Shown here piece by piece: positions 9,945 to 18,292 of a stretch of 64,000 nucleotides of DNA. Every line of letters starts with the position of its first letter. The first letter of the stretch is position 1. Origin of the DNA: Bacillus pumilus (GTDB taxonomy: Bacteria > Bacillota > Bacilli > Bacillales > Bacillaceae); contig NZ_CP047089.1 of assembly GCF_009937765.1 (NCBI RefSeq), positions 1,176,272 through 1,240,271 on the forward strand, given 5' to 3'. The translations under genes and the position numbers were made by a program. The notes under the pieces are model-generated. The model saw only the letters and a program-made list of their open reading frames with translations, ran no database searches and was not told the DNA's origin.

Positions 9945-10685
9945 ATGAATCATTTATTTAAAACCTTTGAAAAAAAATCAGATCTTATTCAACTTATTTG
10001 TTTTCCTTTTGCAGGCGGTTATTCCGCCTCGTACCGCCCGCTTTTTGAACAACTAAAAGGCACTGCCGAAGTCACAGCAGCAGAGCCCCCAGGTCATGGA
10101 ACCAATCTCATGCCGCTCGAAACGAGCATTGACCGATTGGCTGAGCTATACAAAGAAGGGCTCATGGGCAACCTGAACCGTCCATTTATCCTGTTTGGAC
10201 ATTCCATGGGAGGACTTGTCGTGTATAGATTGACGCAGCTATTAGAAAGGGAAGGGGTTTATCCTGTAGCAGTCGTGATTTCGGCTATTCAGCCGCCGCA
10301 AACAAAACGACAGATCCTGACCCATTTATCGAATGAAGCATTTGTTCAGCATATTGCCGAAATGGGCGGGATACCAAAGGAATTATTAGAAAACAAACCA
10401 ATGATGGATTACTTTACGCCGTCCTTACGTGCAGACTATCAGGCGCTGGAAACCTTCCAGCACAAAGATCAATCCATCATCGAAACACCCGTTTATTTAT
10501 TCAATGGAACACAAGATGAAAAATGCATGCAAGATGCAAACGGTTGGCTGCCATGGGCAAAAACCATCGAACGCATCAATTTCGAAGGGGGGCACATGTA
10601 TATCAACACACACCTCGAATCCTTCGCAGAACAGATGAGACTTGTGATCGATCTTGCAGGCAAACAACAATTCATAAAACATTAA
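9945..10685 (+). CDS. srfAD: Type II (editing) thioesterase, SrfAD-like
   Basis: 246 residues, close to the usual length of SrfAD. An alpha/beta hydrolase with the early CFPFAGGYSASY loop, nucleophile elbow GHSMGG and a C-terminal FEGGHMYI containing the likely catalytic His. Type II thioesterases clear mis-primed or stalled carrier domains of the neighbouring synthetase. The gene starts 6 nt after the NRPS stop, so it is the last gene of the same operon, and a strong terminator follows. The symbol is given by family and locus position; the NRPS it serves is not a surfactin synthetase by architecture, so its natural substrate set may differ. Confidence 0.9.
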   Translation: MNHLFKTFEKKSDLIQLICFPFAGGYSASYRPLFEQLKGTAEVTAAEPPGHGTNLMPLETSIDRLAELYKEGLMGNLNRPFILFGHSMGGLVVYRLTQLLEREGVYPVAVVISAIQPPQTKRQILTHLSNEAFVQHIAEMGGIPKELLENKPMMDYFTPSLRADYQALETFQHKDQSIIETPVYLFNGTQDEKCMQDANGWLPWAKTIERINFEGGHMYINTHLESFAEQMRLVIDLAGKQQFIKH

Positions 10686-10688
10686 AAG

Positions 10689-10717
10689 AAAGCGGTCCTC
10701 CTTAAAGGGACCGCTTT
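10689..10717. terminator. Bidirectional terminator, NRPS operon / ycxC
   Basis: GCGGTCC (10692-10698) pairs with GGACCGC (10708-10714), flanked by A and T runs on both sides, between two convergent genes. Confidence 0.85.
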
Positions 10718-10720
10718 TTC

Positions 10721-11635
10721 TTATGAATTCCGCTTCTTTACCACATTCCCGCCAATCACTCCGCCAATGACCAGCACACCTCCGATGAGATGATACCAAT
10801 CAATTGTTTCATGTAAAATGAGAACCCCAGCGGCGACTGTAATAAACGCAGATAAATTGTTAAAGATGCTGACCTTTGCCGCTTCAAGCTGGGAAAGGGC
10901 ATAGTTTGATAAATATGCTGTGAGAAGTGAAGAAAGAATGCCTAAAAAGAGCATTGACCATACAAAGGATGGTTGTGTAAATGGGCTGAAAAATTGCAGT
11001 GTTGTTCCGTTTACTGAATGCCGAATGAGCGCAGCGGCATTGAAGAAGATAAATCCAAAGAATGTCATCACGAAAGTGAGTTCAATTACATGGAAGCGCC
11101 GTGTAATGACCCGGGCAAATACACTGTATGCACTGGAGGATAAGGCTGAAAGTAATATCAGTACATAGCCGATCATGTGTGAATGCTTTACATCAATTCC
11201 CTTCATGACGAAGAGAAGCATCACTCCGCACACCGAAAGAATGGTAAACAGCACTTGGATCCATGTCGCGCGTTCCTTTAAAAACCACGCGGCCAGCACC
11301 ATTGTTAAAATAGGAATCGTTGCCTGTATAATACCAGCCTCTGACGAAGAGGTATACATCAGCCCCCATACTTGAAAAGCAAAAAACAACACAGGATAAA
11401 GCAAGGAAAACGGTACGATGTAGAGAAGATCACGCCATTGAATGGAGAGGCGGATCTTCTTTCGTAAAAATGGAAACAGCAATAGTGCGGCTGCAAAAGA
11501 AACGGTAAAGCGATGTGCCAATAAATCAATTGGGTTCGCTGATTCTAATGCAATTTTGACAAACAAAAATGAAAAACCAATGATCGTCGCGTAGCCTATC
11601 GCGGCAGCATACGCTTTCTGTTTTGAAATGTCCAC
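10721..11635 (-). CDS. ycxC: EamA/DMT-family transporter YcxC
   Basis: About 304 residues, hydrophobic throughout, in the ten-helix two-repeat pattern of EamA (drug/metabolite) exporters; GFSFLFVKIALES near the N terminus and a paired motif in the second half. I chose GTG 11635 rather than the upstream ATG 11662 because AAGGAG (11643-11648) lies 7 nt before the GTG and begins VDISKQK; the ATG has only a weak site. It is divergent from the MocR regulator ycxD, the usual arrangement for a regulator and its target exporter. The substrate is unknown; export of an amino acid or of a product of the adjacent NRPS are both possible. Confidence 0.85.
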   Translation of the reverse strand: MDISKQKAYAAAIGYATIIGFSFLFVKIALESANPIDLLAHRFTVSFAAALLLFPFLRKKIRLSIQWRDLLYIVPFSLLYPVLFFAFQVWGLMYTSSSEAGIIQATIPILTMVLAAWFLKERATWIQVLFTILSVCGVMLLFVMKGIDVKHSHMIGYVLILLSALSSSAYSVFARVITRRFHVIELTFVMTFFGFIFFNAAALIRHSVNGTTLQFFSPFTQPSFVWSMLFLGILSSLLTAYLSNYALSQLEAAKVSIFNNLSAFITVAAGVLILHETIDWYHLIGGVLVIGGVIGGNVVKKRNS

Positions 11636-11740
11636 AATTTGACTCCTTATACGAGCATGCATGCTTCAGATGAATTGACCGGTTCTGTACTTCTATCGTA
11701 ATCGGATCATCTAAGGTGTACAATAAGAGAACATGATATC

Positions 11741-11752
11741 TGTACCGGTACA
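11741..11752. promoter_or_regulatory. 12-bp palindrome at the ycxD ribosome site (candidate YcxD operator)
   Basis: TGTACCGGTACA is a perfect palindrome touching the AAGGAGG ribosome site of ycxD. Its left part, TCTGTAC (11739-11745), also occurs at 11684-11690 in the same divergent region. MocR regulators generally bind repeated sites between themselves and a divergent target, so autoregulation and control of ycxC are plausible; this is inference. Confidence 0.45.
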
Positions 11753-11765
11753 AGGAGGAAGCGGT

Positions 11766-13103
11766 GTGAGGAAATATGATCAGCTTGTTCTCAGCTTAAA
11801 AGAGAAGATGACGTCTGGTGAATACCATGCGGGCATGAAGATCCCTTCCATTCGCCATTTGGCGGCACAATATGCATTGAGCAAAAGCACAGTTATTAAA
11901 GCATTAGACACATTAGAACGAGAACATCTGCTGTATTCTGTAGAAAGAAGCGGCTACTATGTCGTGAAAACAAAGCAGTTATCGGGGAAAGAGGATAGCA
12001 CATGGATTGATTTTGCTTCATCTGCACCTGATCCCGTCGTGTTTCCATATGTTGATTTCCAGCACTGCATCAACCAAGCCATCGATTTGTATCAAAATGA
12101 CTTGTTTATTTACGGTACAACCAACGGATTACCATCGCTGCTGCCAGTCATTTCTAAGCGATTAATGGATTATCAAGTGTTTGCTAATCCAGAGCAGATC
12201 GTTATGACCTCTGGTATTCAGCTGGCATTATCCATTTTAAGCACCATCCCTTTTCCGAATGGCAAACAGACCATACTAGTCGAACAGCCAGGCTATCACC
12301 TATACCTTCAATATTTAGAAAAAAATCAACTTCCTGTGATGGGGATTCAGCGGACGGAAAAGGGAATTGATCTTCAAGAATTGGAGCGCATCTTTCGAGA
12401 AGAAGAGATTCGTTTTTTCTATACGATGCCAAGGTTTCAAAACCCCCTTGGAACGAGCTTGTCAAAACAAGAGAAAAGAGCGATTGCAGCTCTTGCCGAA
12501 AAATACGACGTCTATATCGTTGAAGATGATTATATAGCCGATTTAGAATTTGATGCAAAAAGAGACCCGATCTATTCATACGATCAGGCGGGAAAGGTCA
12601 TTTATTTAAAAAGCTTCTCCAAAATCATTTTTCCAGGACTTCGAACAGGAGCAGTCGTCTTACCTGAGGAACTAATTAGTCCTTTTAGCGAACACAAACG
12701 GCTCATTGACATCGACAGCTCCATGCTGTCACAGGCAGCCTTAGAAATATACTTGAAAAGCGGGATGTTTGAACGGCATCGAGAAAGAATGCAGACAACC
12801 TATCGCAATCGATCCAAACAGCTAGTGACATGCCTGAAAAGCGATCAAATCGCTTATCAACTAGGAGAAGAGGAGCCGGCTACTCATACACATGTACGGA
12901 TCGATCGGTCAATTCCGATGAACCAGCTCATTCAGCAGCTAAAAAAGGCATCTGTTTCCATTCAGTCAATCGATCGCCATTATCTTTCGACCTATCAAAA
13001 AGACCCCATTCTTCAGTTGAACATTTGGCATGTGAAAGAAGAGCAAATCACACGTGGAGTCGATTTGTTAAAGACAGCATTTCAGCAAATTGGGCGATAT
13101 TAA
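11766..13103 (+). CDS. ycxD: MocR-type regulator (GntR wHTH + aminotransferase fold) YcxD
   Basis: 445 residues from GTG 11766, which has AAGGAGG 7 nt upstream; the earlier in-frame ATG 11733 has no ribosome site. Residues ~1-70 are a GntR-type winged helix (PSIRHLAAQYALSKSTVIKALDTLE split over the recognition region). The remainder is a fold-type I aminotransferase domain with the PLP-binding segment SFSKIIFPGLRTG, where the Lys would form the Schiff base. MocR proteins use PLP or an amino ligand as effector. Divergent from the transporter ycxC and convergent with sfp, whose ends overlap by 4 nt. The ligand is unknown. Confidence 0.88.
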   Translation: MRKYDQLVLSLKEKMTSGEYHAGMKIPSIRHLAAQYALSKSTVIKALDTLEREHLLYSVERSGYYVVKTKQLSGKEDSTWIDFASSAPDPVVFPYVDFQHCINQAIDLYQNDLFIYGTTNGLPSLLPVISKRLMDYQVFANPEQIVMTSGIQLALSILSTIPFPNGKQTILVEQPGYHLYLQYLEKNQLPVMGIQRTEKGIDLQELERIFREEEIRFFYTMPRFQNPLGTSLSKQEKRAIAALAEKYDVYIVEDDYIADLEFDAKRDPIYSYDQAGKVIYLKSFSKIIFPGLRTGAVVLPEELISPFSEHKRLIDIDSSMLSQAALEIYLKSGMFERHRERMQTTYRNRSKQLVTCLKSDQIAYQLGEEEPATHTHVRIDRSIPMNQLIQQLKKASVSIQSIDRHYLSTYQKDPILQLNIWHVKEEQITRGVDLLKTAFQQIGRY

Positions 13104-13792
13104 AGACGAGCCAGCACATCATGGCAAGAGAGTATCTCAACACGTTCAGCCGCAGAAGGCTTTCGTGTACACACCGCCATTTGGTAGGCAGGATCGAGTG
13201 AGTATGTTTGAACAAAGCAGGGCGCCTCATGATCAGGTAATGTCAATGTCGCCTGTCCATCCTCTGACAGGCGGGCTGTAAAGGAAGAAAGACCATAGGA
13301 TAATCCCTTTCCAGTCAGCTTGATAAAAGCCTCCTTCATTGACCATAAATGAAAGAAGTAGGCTTCCTGCCGTTCTGCCGATTGTGAAAGTAAATCCTTA
13401 TACTCATCTGCTGAAAAAAATCTTTTAGCAATCGCTAGATCAATCGGTTTGATCTCCTCAATATCAATCCCTACAGGTGCATCATCTATTGCGCATACGA
13501 CCCAATCACCAGAGTGAGAAAGATTAAAATGAAAAGAAGGAATGTGCCGGACAACAGGCTTGCCATTGCCCTCTGTTTCAAAAACGATCTGATCAAAAGG
13601 CAGATCGTACATATCATGGATCACCTGACGAACCAGTACCTCACCTAACAAGGTCCTTCTTGCATCGACCAAAAATCGAAAGCGCTCAGCCGCAGCGCGC
13701 TTTTCAGCTGAAACAAAGGGTTTCAATTGATCAATTTGTTTTCGTGCATGGATGTCATCTAAATGTTGTAATTGGATAGCGAAAATCTTCAT
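13100..13792 (-). CDS. sfp: 4'-phosphopantetheinyl transferase Sfp
   Basis: 230 residues. Transfers the phosphopantetheine arm of CoA to the PCP domains of NRPSs and to PKS carrier proteins, turning apo into holo enzymes. The two signature motifs are intact: VGIDIEEI (metal-binding Asp and Glu) and WSMKEAFIKLTGKGL. I prefer the second of two tandem Met codons (13792) because AGAGG lies 6 nt before it. The gene is full length, unlike the defective allele known from B. subtilis 168, so the adjacent NRPS can be activated. It is the only phosphopantetheinyl transferase in the window. Confidence 0.95.
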   Translation of the reverse strand: MKIFAIQLQHLDDIHARKQIDQLKPFVSAEKRAAAERFRFLVDARRTLLGEVLVRQVIHDMYDLPFDQIVFETEGNGKPVVRHIPSFHFNLSHSGDWVVCAIDDAPVGIDIEEIKPIDLAIAKRFFSADEYKDLLSQSAERQEAYFFHLWSMKEAFIKLTGKGLSYGLSSFTARLSEDGQATLTLPDHEAPCFVQTYSLDPAYQMAVCTRKPSAAERVEILSCHDVLARL

Positions 13793-13881
13793 CATGAACC
13801 TCTAATTTTTTACATTAATTGTACCATTGTAGAGCGCCGTACAAAAGGGACATCCTGTACACAAATCGACAGAAAGCACTT

Positions 13882-14472
13882 CTACGTCTGTTTCAGGATA
13901 TGAACCCCATTCGGATCTTTCGTGTCTAATCCATTGCAATCAGTCATGATCACGTGAAGTAAAGAGAGGCGTTCTCCTTTTTGCCAGTGAATGGGCTGAT
14001 TCAAAGAAGAGAGCAGTTGACCCACTTTAGATGTCTGTGACAAATCAGGAACAGCAATTGTCATGGCTTGAAGCGTATCGTTCCCAGTTTCAATGACATC
14101 TGTACGCCGCTGTAATTCAAACCTTAAACGAAGAGGTGTTGAAAGAAACGTTCTTCGTTCTCCTTCTTGAACCGGCCAGTTGAGCTCTTTTACCTGTGAA
14201 AGTAGCTCCCCATATTCTTCATCTGAGACAAGAAAGCCAATGTGATCAAAAAGGACTTTTTTACTATAACCGAATGTGATATTGATTTGTCCCTTTCTCA
14301 TTTCGACGATGCGAAAGGTCGGCTGCTCTTCTCTAAAGTCATCCCATGTGAGCGGCGGATGAAAGGAGCCATCCTTTGTGAAACGCGCCTTTACTTCAAA
14401 GCCTAGCGACCGATACGCCTGCTCGGTCTCTTCAACAAATGGTGTCCAGTAATGATAATGAAAAAGCTGCAT
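13882..14472 (-). CDS. VOC (glyoxalase/bleomycin-resistance fold) family protein
   Basis: 196 residues with the two-module pattern of VOC proteins: an N-terminal HYHYWTPFVEETEQAYRSLG segment, a middle KVLFDHIGFLV strand with a possible metal-binding His, and a C-terminal LLHVIMTDCNGLDTKDPNG ending typical of the family. VOC proteins include isomerases, dioxygenases and metabolite-binding resistance proteins, and the substrate cannot be told here. It sits between sfp and yczE on the same strand; I do not recall a gene at this position in B. subtilis 168, so it may be clade-specific. Start support is moderate (GGAG about 10 nt upstream). Confidence 0.75.
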   Translation of the reverse strand: MQLFHYHYWTPFVEETEQAYRSLGFEVKARFTKDGSFHPPLTWDDFREEQPTFRIVEMRKGQINITFGYSKKVLFDHIGFLVSDEEYGELLSQVKELNWPVQEGERRTFLSTPLRLRFELQRRTDVIETGNDTLQAMTIAVPDLSQTSKVGQLLSSLNQPIHWQKGERLSLLHVIMTDCNGLDTKDPNGVHILKQT

Positions 14473-14523
14473 GAGGTCTCATCTCCGATAATAGAATATT
14501 CTGTTTATTTATTTTAACACAAG

Positions 14524-14556
14524 AAAAGCCATTCTTTTTTGTAGAATGGCTTGTTC
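14524..14556 (-). terminator. Terminator of yczE
   Basis: AAGCCATTCT (14526-14535) pairs with AGAATGGCTT (14543-14552); on the minus strand the hairpin is followed by a T-rich tract, directly after the yczE stop. Confidence 0.75.
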
Positions 14557-15201
14557 TTATCGGATAAGCGTCTGAACAGGTTTCTCTGCTGTTTTTGTAA
14601 TAAGCAGCTCTAGGAGACGTGTCGATTGTGGCAAAGAGAATCGAAGGACGAGACCTGTGAAAATAGCCGTCAGAATCGTGCCAACGCCAATCGGTCCGCC
14701 GAGCATCCATGCAAACAAAAGCACTGTTAACTCAATGCCATTTCGCACCCACTGCACGTTCAATCCAGTTTTCGCTGAGATGAGGAGCATTAATGAATCT
14801 CTTGGCCCGGCGCCAAGATTCGCGGAGACATAAATGCCAACACCATATCCTGAAACCACAACGCCCGTAATAAACACATATAAAGCGGGTAAATACCCAT
14901 GTGGTGCAGGCAATACCGCATTAAAGAAATCTATAAACATACCAATCAGCACCATGTTCAGTAATGCGCCGATCTTTGGAAATGATTTCGTAAAAACAGA
15001 AGTTAGTGTCACAATGAGTGCACCAATAATGATGGACCACTGTCCAATCGTCAGTCCAAAATGCTGAAACAGTCCGTAATGGAAAGCGTCCCAAGGACCA
15101 ATCCCAAGAATCTTTCCTTTCACTGTCAGTGATAGTCCAAAAGCTAGTACGATCAATCCAACAAAATAAAAAAACCAACGTAAAAGATGTTCCCGCTTCA
15201 A
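14557..15201 (-). CDS. yczE: Integral membrane protein YczE (YitT/YczE family)
   Basis: 214 residues from TTG 15201. This start gives MKREHLLRWFF, has AAGAAGGGAAAG just upstream and matches the length I remember for B. subtilis YczE (about 215); the longer ATG 15255 would add a charged tail with no ribosome site. About five membrane segments; conserved GIGPWDAFHYGL and LGAGPRDSLM are the two repeated family motifs. Work in B. amyloliquefaciens tied yczE together with sfp to polyketide production, bacillaene included, but the mechanism is unknown. That is notable because the NRPS here has a bacillaene-like keto-acid module. Confidence 0.88.
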   Translation of the reverse strand: MKREHLLRWFFYFVGLIVLAFGLSLTVKGKILGIGPWDAFHYGLFQHFGLTIGQWSIIIGALIVTLTSVFTKSFPKIGALLNMVLIGMFIDFFNAVLPAPHGYLPALYVFITGVVVSGYGVGIYVSANLGAGPRDSLMLLISAKTGLNVQWVRNGIELTVLLFAWMLGGPIGVGTILTAIFTGLVLRFSLPQSTRLLELLITKTAEKPVQTLIR

Positions 15202-15297
15202 AAGCTTTCCCTTCTTTCTTAAACACTCGAATTCAATCGTAACATACTCCCACATCCCTTTAAATGACTTTGCTCAATTGTAATCGCTTACTTATGA

Positions 15298-15846
15298 AAA
15301 GAATTTTTTCGAATCGTAAAGGTCATTCTTTACACCATCAAAACAAAAAATAGTGTAGAAGACAGTGTCATCAAAGATTTAGTCATCACAGATCAACTGC
15401 CAGAAGGTCTTGAATACGTCGAAGGATCATTAAAAGTAGATGACCAAGCCGTCACAGATGCAAAAGATGATGACAACGGAGATTACACAAAAGGCAAAGT
15501 AACCGGTCAATTTGGAGATATCAAAGATAACGATTGGCATACCGTAACGTTTGAGGCGAAGGTTGCCAAAGGATCTGAAGGTAAAACCATTCAAAATATC
15601 GGAGTCGTGAAGGGTGAGAATGTAGATGAACCAGACAAACCTGAAAACTCAACGACAGTAGAACCGCCGAATGTGCCAGAAGTGCCAGCAAATCCAGATC
15701 AACCTTCTGAGCCACAACAGGATACACCTGGTCATCATCTTCCGAACACTGCAACAGCGATGTACAACTTTTTACTAGTCGGATTTGCACTCGTATTAAT
15801 AGGTGCGGCCCTTATTGTATGGAAAAGAAGAAAAAGAAACGGGTAA
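15298..15846 (+). pseudogene. 5'-truncated cell-wall-anchored surface protein with LPNTA sorting signal
   Basis: A continuous frame runs from just after TGA 15295 to the stop at 15846 but has no start codon before ATG 15607, while homology-like protein sequence begins about 15331 (YTIKTKN, VITDQLPEGLEYVEGSLKV). This looks like the last beta-sandwich repeat of a Gram-positive adhesin, followed by an Asp/Glu/Pro linker (DEPDKPENS, PQQDTPG), the sorting motif LPNTA, a hydrophobic segment and a KRRKR tail. The N-terminal signal peptide and preceding repeats are missing, so this is most likely the remnant of a deletion next to yczE. LPNTA is the motif type associated with class D sortases, and one is encoded 6 nt downstream. 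Confidence 0.75.
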
Positions 15847-15852
15847 TCGTCC

Positions 15853-16413
15853 ATGGTTCAAAAAATCATCTCAGCGACACTGATCACAGCAGGTATTTGT
15901 CTTGTGATGATAGGATATATGACAATCGTTGATGGGCAAAGGCAAGTAGATCAATCTTTTCAGTCTGCACAAGCAGCCATCCAGCAAAAGGGGGATGCGG
16001 ATTCCCCTTTTGTGCCAAAGGCTGGTGAAACCATTGGGCTCTTGCACATTCCAAAGTTAAATGCTGAATTACCAATTGTAGAAGGAACGGATGCGGAGGA
16101 TTTGGCAAAGGGTGTTGGTCATTACCACGAGAGCTATTTACCTAATGAACAAGGACAAATCGTTTTATCTGGGCATCGTGATACTGTGTTTAGACGAACA
16201 GGAGAACTGGTGAAAGGGGATCAACTCGACATTGAGCTTTCATACGGTCAATTTACCTATGAAATTGAGAAAACAAAGATTGTGAAAAAAGATGATCAAA
16301 GTATTATTACACTTCAACAGGAAAAGGAAGAACTTATCCTTACCACATGTTATCCTTTTTCCTTCATTGGTCCTGCACCAAATAGATATATCATATATGG
16401 GAAGCGTGTTTAG
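15853..16413 (+). CDS. Class D sortase
   Basis: 186 residues. An N-terminal membrane anchor (about 5-25) precedes a sortase beta-barrel with catalytic His in LSGHRDTVFR, catalytic Cys in LTTCYPFSFIG and Arg in APNRY. The TLxTC-type context and short length fit class D. Sortases cut LPxTG-like signals and link the protein to peptidoglycan. The gene lies directly after the LPNTA protein remnant, which was presumably its substrate. The active-site residues are all present, so the enzyme may be kept for substrates elsewhere in the genome. Confidence 0.87.
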   Translation: MVQKIISATLITAGICLVMIGYMTIVDGQRQVDQSFQSAQAAIQQKGDADSPFVPKAGETIGLLHIPKLNAELPIVEGTDAEDLAKGVGHYHESYLPNEQGQIVLSGHRDTVFRRTGELVKGDQLDIELSYGQFTYEIEKTKIVKKDDQSIITLQQEKEELILTTCYPFSFIGPAPNRYIIYGKRV

Positions 16414-16518
16414 CCACTGGATCAGCCTGCAACTTATCCTTTCTCTAACCGATTGAAGCGCTTCATTCCTTGATAAAGAGGGAATTGCCTATATCTAGAG
16501 ATGCAGGAGGGGGTCAAT

Positions 16519-16803
16519 TTGTTAAATCAAGACTATGTAAGATATATAGATAACGTCGGAAGAGTTGTCTTGCCGACAGATATAAGAAAACGGTTGAAAA
16601 TTCATCCGCGCGATTTTATGGAGATTTATCGAGAAGAAGACCAAATTGTCATAAAACCGTATTGGCAGGACAAACCTTGTATCGTCACAGGGGAAGTAAC
16701 AGGCTCCAACAAAGTGCTATCGGGTGGAGTGGTCATCAGTCCAGAGGGAGCGAGGTTGCTCTTACAAGATTTACTGGCACTTCGCCTGCAAAAAAAGATA
16801 TAA
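16519..16803 (+). CDS. AbrB/Abh-family transition-state regulator
   Basis: 94 residues from TTG 16519, which has AGGAGG 8 nt upstream (16505-16510); the in-frame ATG 16501 lies before that site. The N-terminal swapped-hairpin DNA-binding domain shows VGRVVLPTDIRKRLKI, very like AbrB (LGRVVIPIELRRTLGI), and the C-terminal half (CIVTGEVTGSNKVLSGG) matches the AbrB/Abh multimerisation domain, so it is a full-length paralogue and not a toxin-antitoxin SpoVT-like antitoxin. Targets are unknown; it follows the sortase and is closed by a terminator. Confidence 0.85.
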   Translation: MLNQDYVRYIDNVGRVVLPTDIRKRLKIHPRDFMEIYREEDQIVIKPYWQDKPCIVTGEVTGSNKVLSGGVVISPEGARLLLQDLLALRLQKKI

Positions 16804-16841
16804 AAAAAGGCTGTCCTCACCACGTGAGAACAGCCTTTTTT
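16802..16841. terminator. Bidirectional terminator, abrB paralogue / tcyC
   Basis: AAAAAGGCTGT...CTCAC-CAC-GTGAG...ACAGCCTTTTTT between convergent genes. Confidence 0.85.
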
Positions 16842-16843
16842 CA

Positions 16844-17587
16844 TCATACTGGATTTAAAATCCGGTTTAAGAATTGTTTTGTTCGTTCTTCCTTTGGTCG
16901 TTTGAAGATTTCTTCTGGAGGACCTTGTTCGACGATGACGCCGCCATCAATAAAAATCACTTCGTCTGCCACTTCTTGGGCAAACTTGATTTCATGTGTG
17001 ACGACCGCCATGGTCCAGCCTTCTTTCGCTAAATCCTTCATGACCTTTAAGACTTCCCCGACAAGCTCAGGGTCAAGTGCAGAGGTTGGTTCATCAAAAA
17101 GCATGAGCTCTGGTTGAATAGCAAGTGCACGGGCAATGCCGACACGTTGCTTTTGACCGCCTGACAGCTGGAAGGGATACAAATCTTTTTTATCCTCAAG
17201 TCCTACCTTTTGCAGGAGCTGAATCGCTTCTTTTCGCACCTCTTCTTTTGGCCGGCGCTGAACTTGGACTGGACCTTCCATCACATTCTCAAGAACAGTA
17301 CGATGCGGAAACAGGTGATAATCTTGAAACACCATGCCTGACTTCCGGCGAAGTTTGAGCAAATCAGCTTGTTTATTTTTTTTAGAAAAATCAATCGAGA
17401 AATCATCGAAGGTAAAGGAGCCGGCATTTGGAATTTCAAGTGCATTTAAACAGCGAAGCATCGTTGTTTTTCCTGAACCTGATGGACCAAGAATCGCCAC
17501 AACCTGCCCTTTGTTGATCGTAAAATCAATCGACTTTAAAATCTCATTTTCACCAAAGGATTTGTTTAAGCCTTTGACTGTTAGCAT
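16844..17587 (-). CDS. tcyC: Cystine ABC transporter ATPase TcyC
   Basis: 247 residues, the expected length. Walker [11 protein letters not shown]-loop in [14 protein letters not shown], signature [15 protein letters not shown], Walker [15 protein letters not shown], and H-loop VVTHE are all present. It energises uptake of L-cystine by the TcyABC importer. Last gene of the tcyA-tcyB-tcyC operon, in the same place as in B. subtilis (after yczE), with a 12-nt gap to tcyB. Confidence 0.92.
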   Translation of the reverse strand: MLTVKGLNKSFGENEILKSIDFTINKGQVVAILGPSGSGKTTMLRCLNALEIPNAGSFTFDDFSIDFSKKNKQADLLKLRRKSGMVFQDYHLFPHRTVLENVMEGPVQVQRRPKEEVRKEAIQLLQKVGLEDKKDLYPFQLSGGQKQRVGIARALAIQPELMLFDEPTSALDPELVGEVLKVMKDLAKEGWTMAVVTHEIKFAQEVADEVIFIDGGVIVEQGPPEEIFKRPKEERTKQFLNRILNPV

Positions 17588-17599
17588 GTCTTTCCCTCC

Positions 17600-18292
17600 T
17601 TACCTTGCGACATATCGATCAAGTCGTTTTTCAATTTGATGCTGAACGAGTGATAAAATGAAGCAGAATACCCAATAGATCAGGGCTGCTTCCATATAAA
17701 TGAACAAGATCTGATCCAAGTTCGCCGCAGCAATTTCCTGAGATTTACGGAACATCTCTGCCACGAGGATTTGGGAGGCAAGGGATGTATCCTTCACCAA
17801 ACTAATGAATGAATTAGATAGTGGCGGAATCGATACACGCACAGCCTGCGGTAAAATCACGCGGACGAGCGTCTTACGATGCGTCATCCCAATTGAATAA
17901 CCAGCTTCCCATTGTCCTTTAGGAACAGACAGGACGGATGCACGGATAATCTCTGACGCATACGCACCTACGTTTAATGAAAAAGCAATAATGGCACTTG
18001 GATATGGATCTAGTGTGATATTAAATGTCGGAAAGAAATAGAAAATAATAAACAATTGCACAAAAAGCGGCGTTCCACGAACGGCCGACACATAGATGGA
18101 AAAAATCCATCTGAGGGCTTTGATTTTAGACATTCTAGCAAGAGCTGTCACAAGCGCAATAAAAATACCAATAATAAAGGCAATGATGGCAAGGGGGATT
18201 GTATAATAAATCCCCTGCATCACCATTGGCCAAAAAGATTGCTGAAGAAGATCCCAAGGAATGACGACTCCTAGGGTATTACTTTGTAACAT
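17600..18292 (-). CDS. tcyB: Cystine ABC transporter permease TcyB
   Basis: Polar amino acid permease of the HisMQ class with five membrane segments; the EAA loop is visible as QWEAGYSIGMTHRKTLVRV. The start is uncertain. ATG 18292 (MLQSNTLG) overlaps the tcyA end by 14 nt and gives 230 residues, near the B. subtilis length, but has little ribosome site. A good TAGGAG lies just before an ATT codon at 18262 (IPWDLLQQSF). I list the ATG and note the alternative. Confidence 0.87.
   Translation of the reverse strand: MLQSNTLGVVIPWDLLQQSFWPMVMQGIYYTIPLAIIAFIIGIFIALVTALARMSKIKALRWIFSIYVSAVRGTPLFVQLFIIFYFFPTFNITLDPYPSAIIAFSLNVGAYASEIIRASVLSVPKGQWEAGYSIGMTHRKTLVRVILPQAVRVSIPPLSNSFISLVKDTSLASQILVAEMFRKSQEIAAANLDQILFIYMEAALIYWVFCFILSLVQHQIEKRLDRYVAR

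Noticed and set aside
16662..17117. 151-codon plus-strand ORF over tcyC
   Set aside because: Runs through a terminator and is antisense to a well-supported ATPase gene.
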